This document shows, in pieces, positions 1-6,298 of a stretch of DNA of 17,593 bases. Every line of letters begins with the position of its first letter. The stretch's first letter is position 1. The notes below the pieces were generated by a model. The model searched no databases and was not told the origin of the DNA. It saw nothing but the letters and a program-made list of their open reading frames with translations. The stretch comes from CAZWZG01 sp964638245 (lineage in GTDB: Bacteria; Pseudomonadota; Alphaproteobacteria; Rhodobacterales; Rhodobacteraceae). The position numbers and the translations under genes were made by a program. Where the stretch lies: the NCBI GenBank assembly GCA_964638245.1, contig CAZWZG010000052.1, positions 1 through 17,593 on the forward strand. Direction: 5' to 3'.

Positions 1-243
1 ATCCCGGTTCACCTTTTCGCAGGTATCTGGGGCACGCTGGCTGTTGCCTTCTACACAGGCGGCTGGGGTATCCAGATCACGGGCATCATTGCCTACGGTG
101 TCTTCACCTTCGTGATCTCGCTGGTGCTCTGGTACATCCTGAAAGGCATCCTTGGCATTCGCGTCAGCGAAGAAGCCGAACTGGCAGGCCTCGATACGGC
201 CGAGCTGGGCATGGAAGCCTATCCGGACTTTACCAAAGGCTGA
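1..243 (+). CDS. amt: Ammonium transporter (Amt/AmtB family), C-terminal end, 5' truncated by window
   Basis: The window opens inside this gene; 80 residues and the TGA stop are visible. It would be an inner-membrane channel for ammonium/ammonia uptake. The visible part holds the last transmembrane segments (an opening stretch IPVHLFAGIWGTLAVAFYTGG, then a hydrophobic stretch around residues 27-48) followed by a short cytoplasmic tail. The tail contains EEAELAGLDTAELGMEAYP, which matches the conserved GLD...E.G..AYP tail of Amt proteins, the part contacted by PII (GlnK) in the known complexes. Its promoter, and any adjacent glnK, lie outside the window. A strong intrinsic terminator follows 27 bp after the stop, so this gene ends its transcription unit. 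Family assignment is secure; which Amt paralogue it is cannot be told. Confidence 0.9.
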   Translation: MPVHLFAGIWGTLAVAFYTGGWGIQITGIIAYGVFTFVISLVLWYILKGILGIRVSEEAELAGLDTAELGMEAYPDFTKG

Positions 244-269
244 TCTCCCTTCCATTCAGTCTTAAACTC

Positions 270-297
270 AGCCCGGGCGGAAACGCCCGGGCTTTTT
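270..297 (+). terminator. Rho-independent terminator after amt
   Basis: A perfect 10-bp stem, AGCCCGGGCG / CGCCCGGGCT, closes a GAAA tetraloop and is followed directly by a T run (TTTT, then CG). GAAA is a stable GNRA loop. It lies 27 bp after the amt stop codon and ends about 60 bp before the next start, so it separates the two transcription units. Confidence 0.93.
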
Positions 298-355
298 CGT
301 TTGCAATGGTGTGGCTTTGCGCCTTGGCTTGGCAGCGGGAAAAAGGAGGGGCCTC

Positions 356-1402
356 ATGGCGGACATGATGGCAGTTGTGACCACCGGAAACGGCGAGTTC
401 GACAAGCTTGAATACAAATCGGTCCCACGCCCGGAACCGGGTCCAGGCGAGGTCCGGCTCAAGGTTCTCGCCGCAGGCGTAAACAACACTGAGATCAACA
501 CCCGCCTCGGCTGGTACGCCGCCGACGTCACAGGCGCGACCGAAGACACCGGCGGTCAGGCGCGCGCAGATGGCGGCTGGAACAAGGCAACGCCCTTTCC
601 GCTCATTCAGGGCACCGATTGCTGCGGTCGAATTGAGGAAGTCGGCGAAGGCGTAGACGCCTCTCGGCTCGGGGAACGCGTGATCGTACGCGCCTGCATG
701 CGACCCAAGGGCTTTGATGACCCTGAAAACATCTGGATGGCCTCGGACTTCGACGGGGCCTTCGCGGACTATGTCGTTGTCCCCGCCAGTGAGGCTTTTT
801 CCGCGGAGTGTGACTGGAGTGACGCCGAACTAGCCTCGATCCCCTGTGCATACGGTACGTCCGAAAACATGCTCCATCGCGCCAATCTCAAGGCGGGCGA
901 AACGGTGCTCGTCACCGGCGCCTCGGGCGGCGTCGGGTCGGCGACGGTGCAACTGGCCAAGCGCCGCGGAGCGCGGGTCATCGCGATGACAAGCCCGTCC
1001 AAGGCAGAAGCTCTGACGGCGTTAGGAGCGGATCAAATCGTATCGCGGGATGACCCCGTCGCGCCGGAGAGCGTTGATCTCGTGGTGGACAACGTGGCGG
1101 GTGCGCGGTTTCCAAGAATGCTCAAGGCGCTCAAACGCCGCGGGCGGCTGGTCAGCTCGGGCGCGATCGCTGGGCCGATGGTCGATCTGGACATGCGCGA
1201 CATGTACCTCAAGGATCTGACGCTGATCGGCTCCACGGGCTGGGACGAGCCGGTCTTTCCGAACCTGATACGCTATTTCGAGGCAGGCGAAATCCGCCCT
1301 CTGGTCGCCGGGACCTATGCGCTATCCGAGATCGTCGCCGCCCAGAAAGCGTTCATGGAAAAGACCCATGTCGGAAAAATTGTCCTGATCCCAGGTACCT
1401 AG
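356..1402 (+). CDS. MDR-superfamily NAD(P)-dependent oxidoreductase, zinc-less quinone-oxidoreductase-like (MDR9-like)
   Basis: A 348-residue medium-chain dehydrogenase/reductase of the Qor (COG0604) type. An N-terminal GroES-like domain (about 1-150, with PGPGEVRLKVLAAGVNNTEIN at 28-48) is followed by a Rossmann domain carrying TGASGGVGSA at 187-196 for NAD(P) binding. The usual catalytic-zinc ligands (Cys and His-Glu) are replaced at GVNNTEIN and QGTDCCG, so I infer a zinc-independent reductase. Between them is a loop of about 30 residues (GWYAAD...GGWNKATPFP) typical of the MDR9 subgroup as I recall it. The start is ATG 356, because AAAAGGAGGGG sits 5 bp upstream; an in-frame GTG at 311 would add 15 residues without a better ribosome site. 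The substrate is unknown. It is convergent with mlaC, with only 12 bp between stops. Confidence 0.88.
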   Translation: MADMMAVVTTGNGEFDKLEYKSVPRPEPGPGEVRLKVLAAGVNNTEINTRLGWYAADVTGATEDTGGQARADGGWNKATPFPLIQGTDCCGRIEEVGEGVDASRLGERVIVRACMRPKGFDDPENIWMASDFDGAFADYVVVPASEAFSAECDWSDAELASIPCAYGTSENMLHRANLKAGETVLVTGASGGVGSATVQLAKRRGARVIAMTSPSKAEALTALGADQIVSRDDPVAPESVDLVVDNVAGARFPRMLKALKRRGRLVSSGAIAGPMVDLDMRDMYLKDLTLIGSTGWDEPVFPNLIRYFEAGEIRPLVAGTYALSEIVAAQKAFMEKTHVGKIVLIPGT

Positions 1403-1414
1403 GCGCCCCTCGGC

Positions 1415-2023
1415 TTACCCCGCGCTGGCGAGATCCGCTGTCAGCCGTGCGATGTTGCCGCCACGACGGTCCAGCATCGCGCCGATCTCCGTCCGCTCGG
1501 ATTTCAAAAGGCTCACGCCTTCAATCAGCAGATCAAAGAACAGGTCCCTGCCCGAGCGATCGGACACCATGAAGTTCACACGATACGGCGGCTGCCCGCG
1601 CAGCGTGGCCACGGTTTCGACCTCGAAAAACGACTTCACCGCACGTGCATCCCGCACTTCAACATTGCCGCCAATGAACTCCCGGAACCGCTTGCCGTAT
1701 TTGCGCGACATGTAGCCCGCAAACGCGTTCGAGAACGCCCGCAACTCGCCTGAAGACGCGCTGCGCGCCTCTGGCCCGAGTGCTGAGCGCGAAATCGTGT
1801 CGACATCGGCATAGCGATTGAAGATCTTCTCGAACTCACCATACATCGCGGTTTCGCTGCGACCCGAATTGATCACCTTGTTGATGTCCGCAACGGCGCG
1901 ATCAATCAGCGCGCGTGCTTCAGCGGTCGACAATGCCTGAGCCGGGAACGCCATCGCTGCACCCGTTGCAGCCATCCCAGCCAGCACGGCGCGGCGCGAA
2001 AAGCCCTTATTGATAAAGGTCAT
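1415..2023 (-). CDS. mlaC: MlaC-family (Ttg2D/toluene-tolerance) periplasmic phospholipid-binding protein with Tat-like signal
   Basis: A 202-residue protein of the MlaC/Tol_Tol_Ttg2 family, the periplasmic carrier that shuttles phospholipid between the outer-membrane MlaA complex and the inner-membrane Mla ABC transporter. The N-terminus has SRRAVLAG at 9-16 followed by a small-residue hydrophobic stretch and AQA at 28-30, which reads as a twin-arginine signal peptide rather than a plain Sec one. The body (about 33-195) has the family pattern FEKIFNRYADVDTISRSALG, then ...FSNAFAGYMSRKYGKRF. I chose ATG at 2023 because it starts at the signal peptide; the frame stays open upstream, but that part overlaps mlaA out of frame. 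Its first 17 bp overlap the end of mlaA, implying translational coupling. The ABC part (mlaFED) is not in this window. Confidence 0.87.
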   Translation of the reverse strand: MTFINKGFSRRAVLAGMAATGAAMAFPAQALSTAEARALIDRAVADINKVINSGRSETAMYGEFEKIFNRYADVDTISRSALGPEARSASSGELRAFSNAFAGYMSRKYGKRFREFIGGNVEVRDARAVKSFFEVETVATLRGQPPYRVNFMVSDRSGRDLFFDLLIEGVSLLKSERTEIGAMLDRRGGNIARLTADLASAG

Positions 2024-2765
2024 CGTACAAATCCTCCAGATCCCCGAACGGGTCTTCCTGGTCTTCCGGCACGCCGAGGGCGAACCGCCTGTTCTGCAAA
2101 TATAGGGTACGAGACTGCGCATAACTATCCGCACTTTCGTACAAAATTCCGTCAATTGTCGCGCCGAACTGGTAGCGATCTCCAAGGATCTGACCCGCCC
2201 GTGCCGTCGTCGAAAACGCCTGCACGGTTTCCGATGCGACCTGACCAACAGGATTGATGACGAAATCGACAATGCGTCCGAACGTGTGCCGCTCGGTTGA
2301 TGGACCAAGCAACGGAAGTTCTTGATACGCGCCTTCGGGCGCACCTATGACCGCTAGAGTTTCGCCAAAATCGGTCGTATCGGTCCCAAAATCGTGGGCA
2401 CCGGCCAGATCGATCAGACCAAACACCCCAAAGGTCGAATTCAACACAAACGCACCGGTCTTTTCTGCAGCGGCCCCCAGTTCGCCCTGCAGCACGAAAT
2501 TCAAAATTGACCTTGGCGCAGCAAGGTTGCGCGCCGCATTCGAGAGTCCGGCGCGAGCATCCTCAGGCACCACAGCCCCGTACGTCTCTGCAGCAGGTTT
2601 CAGGAGGGCACTGTCGACGTCCTTGTTAAATTCATGAACGGCGCGATTTCCACTCTCATAAGGGTCGAAAATCTCCTGCCCTTCGGGCGCAACGGTACAC
2701 GCACCCAACGCGGCAAGCGCGCCGACAAAAGTAAGGCGGATCAGCAGGGGGCGGGCAGCAGGCAA
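2007..2765 (-). CDS. mlaA: MlaA/VacJ-family outer-membrane lipoprotein
   Basis: A 252-residue lipoprotein of the MlaA (VacJ) family, which removes mislocalised phospholipid from the outer leaflet of the outer membrane and passes it to MlaC. The signal peptide runs to about residue 22 with lipobox LGAC (Cys23 would be lipidated). FDPYESGNRAVHEFN at 33-47 is the family signature, and the FGVFGLIDLAG stretch follows about 85 residues later. The start appears to be TTG at 2765: AAGGA lies 7 bp upstream, the signal peptide begins at once, and no ATG gives a better N-terminus. The gene overlaps mlaC, which follows it, by 17 bp, so the two form an operon. It is divergent from ridA across 166 bp. The C-terminal tail is acidic (DLEDLYDDLYQ). 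Confidence 0.9.
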   Translation of the reverse strand: MPAARPLLIRLTFVGALAALGACTVAPEGQEIFDPYESGNRAVHEFNKDVDSALLKPAAETYGAVVPEDARAGLSNAARNLAAPRSILNFVLQGELGAAAEKTGAFVLNSTFGVFGLIDLAGAHDFGTDTTDFGETLAVIGAPEGAYQELPLLGPSTERHTFGRIVDFVINPVGQVASETVQAFSTTARAGQILGDRYQFGATIDGILYESADSYAQSRTLYLQNRRFALGVPEDQEDPFGDLEDLYDDLYQ

Positions 2766-2931
2766 AGGTCAGTCCTTCAAAATGTGTCTTCGGTCCGTCA
2801 GACCGCTATACATAGTGGAGGTTGCACCATATCACAGGTTTGAAGGCAATGCCGGAGCAACTTGAAACCGAAAGGGCACGGAATCCCGGACCCAAAACGG
2901 CAATATTTCGCAAAAAAGGGATGAAATTTTG

Positions 2932-3384
2932 ATGTCTGTTTCTGAAAAACTGAGCGCTTTGGGGATCGAGCTTCCCAAAAGCCCTGCGCCCGCCGCCAAC
3001 TACGTGCCTTTCGTGATTTCCGGCCAGACAATCTACGTCTCGGGCCAACTGCCCATGGGACCGGGCGGCCTCGTGACCGGCAAGCTTGGCGCGGGTCTGG
3101 ATGTCGAGGCGGGCGCGGCTGCAGCCCGGTTTTGCGGCATCGCCCTTCTGGCACAGGCACAAGCCGCCGCCGGAGACCTTGATCGCGTGCGCCTTGTCAA
3201 ACTGACCGGCTTTGTGAACTCGGCCCCCGATTTCACCGATCAACCCAAAGTCATAAACGGCGCGTCCGACCTCATGGTCGATGTCCTTGGCGACGCTGGA
3301 CGCCACGCACGCTCGGCCGTCAGCGCGGCCGCCCTGCCCTTTGATGTTGCCGTCGAAATCGAAGCCATTTTCGAGATGACATGA
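2932..3384 (+). CDS. RidA/YjgF/UK114-family protein (reactive enamine/imine deaminase type)
   Basis: A 150-residue member of the RidA (YjgF/YER057c/UK114) family. Proteins of this family form trimers, and the archetype hydrolyses reactive 2-aminoacrylate-type enamines to keto acids and ammonia. The C-terminal signature HARSAVSAAALPFDVAVEIEA (126-146) includes Arg127, matching the substrate-binding arginine of RidA, and a Glu at 142. At 150 residues it is longer than the ~128-residue archetype and fits the longer subgroup (YjgF_like_1), whose substrates are less certain. The start is ATG 2932; AAAAAAGGG is upstream at a rather long spacing of about 11 bp, and an in-frame TTG immediately before it is unlikely to be used. 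The stop overlaps the start of the next gene by ATGA, so the two are probably co-translated. Confidence 0.9.
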   Translation: MSVSEKLSALGIELPKSPAPAANYVPFVISGQTIYVSGQLPMGPGGLVTGKLGAGLDVEAGAAAARFCGIALLAQAQAAAGDLDRVRLVKLTGFVNSAPDFTDQPKVINGASDLMVDVLGDAGRHARSAVSAAALPFDVAVEIEAIFEMT

Positions 3385-4133
3385 CCTTGGATCCTGCTTT
3401 TATGGACCGTCCGCTGGCCCATCGGGGTCTCCACGACGGCAGCGGTGCTTGTCCGGAGAACTCGATCCCCGCCATCGAAGCCGCCGTCATCGCGGGCTAT
3501 GGGATCGAGATCGACGTGCAGGTCAGCGCCGATGACGTCGCCATGGCGTTTCACGACGACGACTTGCAACGGCTTGCCGGTCAAATGGGCCTCGTGCGGG
3601 ATCGCTCTTCGTTCGAGCTCGGACAACAGCGGCTTCTGGGCGGAACGGCCCGCATTCCGCGCCTGTCCGAAGTGCTGTCGCTGGTCAACGGCGCGGTCCC
3701 GCTGCTTATCGAGATCAAGGATCAGGACGGTGGTTTGGGCGACAGACTCTCTGGCCTTGAAGATGCGGTTGCGCGCGATCTTGCGGGGTACCGGGGGCCG
3801 GTGGCCGTGATGTCCTTCAACCCTCATTCGATCGCGAAAATGGCGCGCCTTGCCCCCACCATCGCGCGAGGTCTGGTGACGTGCTCCTTCAAGGCCCCCG
3901 ACTGGCCCGGCGCGAATGGCGCGCGGCTGAACGCCCTGCGTGCGATCCGGGATTTCGACCGTGTGGGTGCCACGTTCATCAGCCACGAAGCCGCCGACCT
4001 TGACCGCACGCGCGTTGGCGCACTGAAGGCCGCGGGCGTTCCAATCCTGTGCTGGACAATCCGGTCACAAGAGCAGGAAAAAACCGCGCGCGCCGTGGCC
4101 GACAACATCACGTTCGAGGGATACCGTCCCTGA
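3381..4133 (+). CDS. Glycerophosphodiester phosphodiesterase (GDPD family, UgpQ-like)
   Basis: A 250-residue GDPD-family TIM-barrel phosphodiesterase that would split glycerophosphodiesters (deacylated phospholipids) into glycerol-3-phosphate and an alcohol. Visible active-site elements are AHRG (His14, Arg15), PENS at 25-28, EIDV with Glu43 and Asp45, FHDD with the second catalytic His58, and IEIK with Glu111 and Lys113; together these are the complete metal and catalytic set. No signal peptide is present, so it is cytoplasmic and UgpQ-like rather than periplasmic GlpQ. The ATG lies in an ATGA overlap with the ridA-like gene. A phospholipid-degradation role next to mlaA/mlaC is suggestive, but those genes are on the other strand. 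86 bp separate it from the next gene. Confidence 0.92.
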   Translation: MTLDPAFMDRPLAHRGLHDGSGACPENSIPAIEAAVIAGYGIEIDVQVSADDVAMAFHDDDLQRLAGQMGLVRDRSSFELGQQRLLGGTARIPRLSEVLSLVNGAVPLLIEIKDQDGGLGDRLSGLEDAVARDLAGYRGPVAVMSFNPHSIAKMARLAPTIARGLVTCSFKAPDWPGANGARLNALRAIRDFDRVGATFISHEAADLDRTRVGALKAAGVPILCWTIRSQEQEKTARAVADNITFEGYRP

Positions 4134-4169
4134 CGTCCAGATCCGGTGCGATTTCGCGCCGTCGACGCC

Positions 4170-4198
4170 TTGACCCTGTGTCCTCATGTGCCACCTCA
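4170..4198 (+). promoter_or_regulatory. Possible sigma-70 -35 element upstream of the FemAB-like gene
   Basis: TTGACC at 4170-4175 is a 5/6 match to the -35 consensus, in the 86-bp gap after the GDPD gene. No convincing -10 sits at 16-18 bp; the best A/T-rich hexamers (CTCATA, TCATAG) are 19-20 bp away, so this is weak evidence that the FemAB-like/PCD pair has its own promoter. Confidence 0.22.
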
Positions 4199-4219
4199 TA
4201 GGGAACATCCGGAGCACGC

Positions 4220-5407
4220 ATGGACACCCAACCCGTCGAGATCACGGTTTTTGAGCGCCTGTCAGACATTGACGCGTCCGACTGGGATCCGTGCGCCTGC
4301 CCGGAGGCAGCCGACGGCGGCCGCCCCAATGACCCCTTCACCACCCACCGGTTTCTCTCCGCACTCGAGGAATCTGGCTCGGTCGGAGCGGGCACGGGAT
4401 GGGAAGCACACCATTTGGCCGCGCGCATCGATGGCGAACTCATCGCCGTCGCCCCGCTCTATGCAAAAGGCCACAGTCAGGGCGAATACATCTTCGACCA
4501 CAACTGGGCCCACGCTTACGAGCGGGCGGGCGGGCGCTACTATCCAAAACTGCAGATCGCGGTGCCCTTCACGCCCGCCACTGGACGGCGTTTTCTGACG
4601 CGCCCGGGCTTTGAAGACCAAGGAATGGCCGCCCTTGTCCAAGGCGCGGTCAATCTGACCTCAAGCAACCGCCTGTCCTCGTTGCACGCCACGTTCTGTA
4701 CCGCGGATGAGGCCGAGCGGGGCAGCAAGATGGGCCTCCTGCACCGGGTCACGCAGCAATATCATTGGTACAATCGCGACTATGCGGATTTCGATGCCTT
4801 TTTGGCCGATCTGTCCTCGCGCAAACGCAAAACCATCCGCAAGGAACGCCGCGCAGCGCAAAGCTTTGGGGGAGAGATCGTAGCGCTGACCGGCGACGCA
4901 ATCCAGCCCGAGCATTGGGACGCCTTCTGGGTGTTTTATCAGGACACCGGCGCGCGCAAATGGGGCTCGCCCTATCTGACCCGGCGCTTTTTTGACATCG
5001 CACAAGAACGTCTGCGCGACGACATACTCCTGGTTTTCGCGATGCGCGAAGGCCGCCCCGTGGCAGGCGCCTTGAACTTCATCGGGCGCCAGACCCTTTA
5101 TGGGCGCTACTGGGGCGCGATCGAACATCACGACTGCATGCATTTCGAGGCCTGCTATTATCAGGCCATCGACTTTGCGATTGCCAACGGTCTGGCCTCG
5201 GTTGAAGCGGGGGCGCAAGGGGATCACAAGCTGGCGCGCGGCTATCTGCCAGTCGAAATCCACTCGCTCCACTGGTTGGCAGATGACGGGTTCACGAACG
5301 CGATCGAGCAGTATCTTGAAGCAGAGCGCGCCGCCGTCGATCAGGAAATCGAAGTGCTGACGGAATACGGCCCGTTTCGAAAGGCCAATCAGGAGGAACA
5401 GGAATGA
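4220..5407 (+). CDS. FemAB-like/GNAT-fold predicted N-acyltransferase (COG3146, PF04339)
   Basis: A 395-residue member of the COG3146 (DUF482, FemAB_like) family, which has a double GNAT fold like the FemABX peptidyl transferases. The reaction is not established for this family; N-acyl or aminoacyl transfer is an inference from the fold. Diagnostic stretches are DPFTTHRFLSALEESGSVG (38-56), YYPKLQIAVPFTPATG (107-122) and SSRKRKTIRKERR (in the linker to the second domain), with a C-terminal half like other acyl transferases (HFEACYYQAIDFAI, then GAQGDHKLARGY). No signal peptide or transmembrane segment is seen, so it is cytoplasmic. GGAG lies 5 bp before the ATG. It overlaps the next gene by ATGA, so it is co-translated with pterin dehydratase, a pairing without an obvious biochemical reason. 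Confidence 0.88.
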   Translation: MDTQPVEITVFERLSDIDASDWDPCACPEAADGGRPNDPFTTHRFLSALEESGSVGAGTGWEAHHLAARIDGELIAVAPLYAKGHSQGEYIFDHNWAHAYERAGGRYYPKLQIAVPFTPATGRRFLTRPGFEDQGMAALVQGAVNLTSSNRLSSLHATFCTADEAERGSKMGLLHRVTQQYHWYNRDYADFDAFLADLSSRKRKTIRKERRAAQSFGGEIVALTGDAIQPEHWDAFWVFYQDTGARKWGSPYLTRRFFDIAQERLRDDILLVFAMREGRPVAGALNFIGRQTLYGRYWGAIEHHDCMHFEACYYQAIDFAIANGLASVEAGAQGDHKLARGYLPVEIHSLHWLADDGFTNAIEQYLEAERAAVDQEIEVLTEYGPFRKANQEEQE

Positions 5408-5700
5408 GCGAGAAACTTCAAGGAAATGCGCGCGAGGATGCGTTGAAGGGTCTGACAGGGAACGGTTGGGCTATCGTCGATGATCGTGACGCCATCGCGA
5501 AGACCTTCAAATTCAAAAGCTTTGTCGAGGCTTGGGGGTTCATGTCTCAAGCCGCCATCGTGGCCGAAAAGATGAACCATCACCCAGAATGGTTCAATGT
5601 TTACAACAAGGTAGAGGTGACCTTGACCACCCACGATGTCGGTGGTCTGTCAGACCTGGATGCCGCCTTGGCCCAAAAGATGGACGCCATCGCTTCCTGA
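5404..5700 (+). CDS. phhB: 4a-hydroxytetrahydrobiopterin (pterin-4a-carbinolamine) dehydratase
   Basis: A 98-residue PCD/DCoH-family enzyme, a normal full length. It dehydrates 4a-hydroxytetrahydropterin, recycling the cofactor after phenylalanine hydroxylase turnover. The active-site motif MNHHPEW (57-63) and the later TTHDVGGLS (75-83) carry the catalytic histidines. It starts with ATG inside an ATGA overlap with the FemAB-like gene, and AGGAGGAACAGGA just upstream supplies a ribosome site. No phenylalanine hydroxylase (phhA) gene is present in the window, so its partner is either elsewhere or the enzyme serves another pterin (for example in molybdopterin or folate metabolism); this is inference. 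It is convergent with the peroxiredoxin gene, 33 bp between stops. Confidence 0.95.
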   Translation: MSEKLQGNAREDALKGLTGNGWAIVDDRDAIAKTFKFKSFVEAWGFMSQAAIVAEKMNHHPEWFNVYNKVEVTLTTHDVGGLSDLDAALAQKMDAIAS

Positions 5701-5733
5701 GAAAATCTTCTCAGCGAGCGCTGTCGCGATTTC

Positions 5734-6222
5734 TCAAAGAAACTCCAGAATGGCCTCGCCGCCGGTCATATCGCAAGTCGTGCGTGCTTCTTCGATGTCC
5801 AGTCGGGCGACGACGCCGTCTTTGACCAACATCACATGGCGCACCGAGCGTCCGTAAAACCCCGCCGGTGGGGCATCGAAATCCAGGCCAACGGCTTTGA
5901 CATAGGCGCTTGTCGGGTCCGCAAGGATCGTGACACCCGCCGCGGTCGCCCCGGTCGCCTCGCCCCACGCGCGGATCACCTGAGCATCATTGACCACGAG
6001 CACGATGATCTCGTCCACACCCTTGGCGCGGATCGCGTCGGCGTTGTTGACCAAAGACGGCATGTGAAGCGCCGAGCATGTGTTCGTGAACGCGCCGGGC
6101 ATGCCCACGATCAGAACCTTTTTCCCTGCAACCCGGGCTTTCAGGTCCACGGCCTCCGCTCCCTCTTCACCCCACTTCAACAGCGTCGCCTCGGGCAGCG
6201 TTTCTCCCACCTTGATCGTCAT
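5734..6222 (-). CDS. Prx5-type peroxiredoxin
   Basis: A 162-residue thiol peroxidase of the Prx5 (AhpE-distinct, TSA/redoxin) family, reducing peroxides with electrons from thioredoxin or glutaredoxin. The peroxidatic motif is MPGAFTNTCS (41-50), giving Pro42, Thr46 and Cys49, with the supporting arginine at about 125-128 (GRSVRH). The usual PGAFTxTCS position x is Asn here. A second cysteine, Cys150, lies 12 residues from the C-terminus, where the resolving Cys of human PRDX5 sits, so an intramolecular-disulfide mechanism is plausible. AAGGA lies 6 bp upstream of ATG. It is divergent from the flavoprotein at 6299, with 76 bp between the starts, so a shared regulatory region is possible. Confidence 0.92.
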   Translation of the reverse strand: MTIKVGETLPEATLLKWGEEGAEAVDLKARVAGKKVLIVGMPGAFTNTCSALHMPSLVNNADAIRAKGVDEIIVLVVNDAQVIRAWGEATGATAAGVTILADPTSAYVKAVGLDFDAPPAGFYGRSVRHVMLVKDGVVARLDIEEARTTCDMTGGEAILEFL

Positions 6223-6231
6223 GGCTTGTCC

Positions 6232-6261
6232 TTGCGTTTAACCTCGTTGGGTGTCGATATA
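6232..6261 (+). promoter_or_regulatory. Candidate promoter for the flavoprotein-rsmD-HAD unit
   Basis: In the 76-bp divergent gap, TTGCGT (6232-6237) and GATATA (6256-6261) stand 18 bp apart on the plus strand and would give a leader of about 30 nt before ATG 6299. The same A/T-rich GATATAG reads as CTATATC on the minus strand and could be the -10 for the peroxiredoxin gene. Matches to consensus are modest. Confidence 0.28.
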
Positions 6262-6298
6262 GGGCTCTGAAACGAACGACCATGGAAAGCGCCGTCGA

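Noticed and set aside
2766..2931. Promoters for ridA and mlaA in their divergent gap
   Set aside because: Hexamers such as TTGAAA (2862) and TATGTA on the minus strand exist but none pairs with a second element at 16-18 bp spacing.
4143..4160. A GGTGCG/CGCGCC hairpin between the GDPD and FemAB-like genes as a terminator
   Set aside because: It contains a G-T wobble and is followed by GC-rich sequence, not a T run.
5698..5713. A TGAGAA/TTCTCA hairpin at the end of the pterin dehydratase gene as a terminator
   Set aside because: Stem is only 6 bp, half A/T, includes the stop codon, and has no T run after it on either strand.
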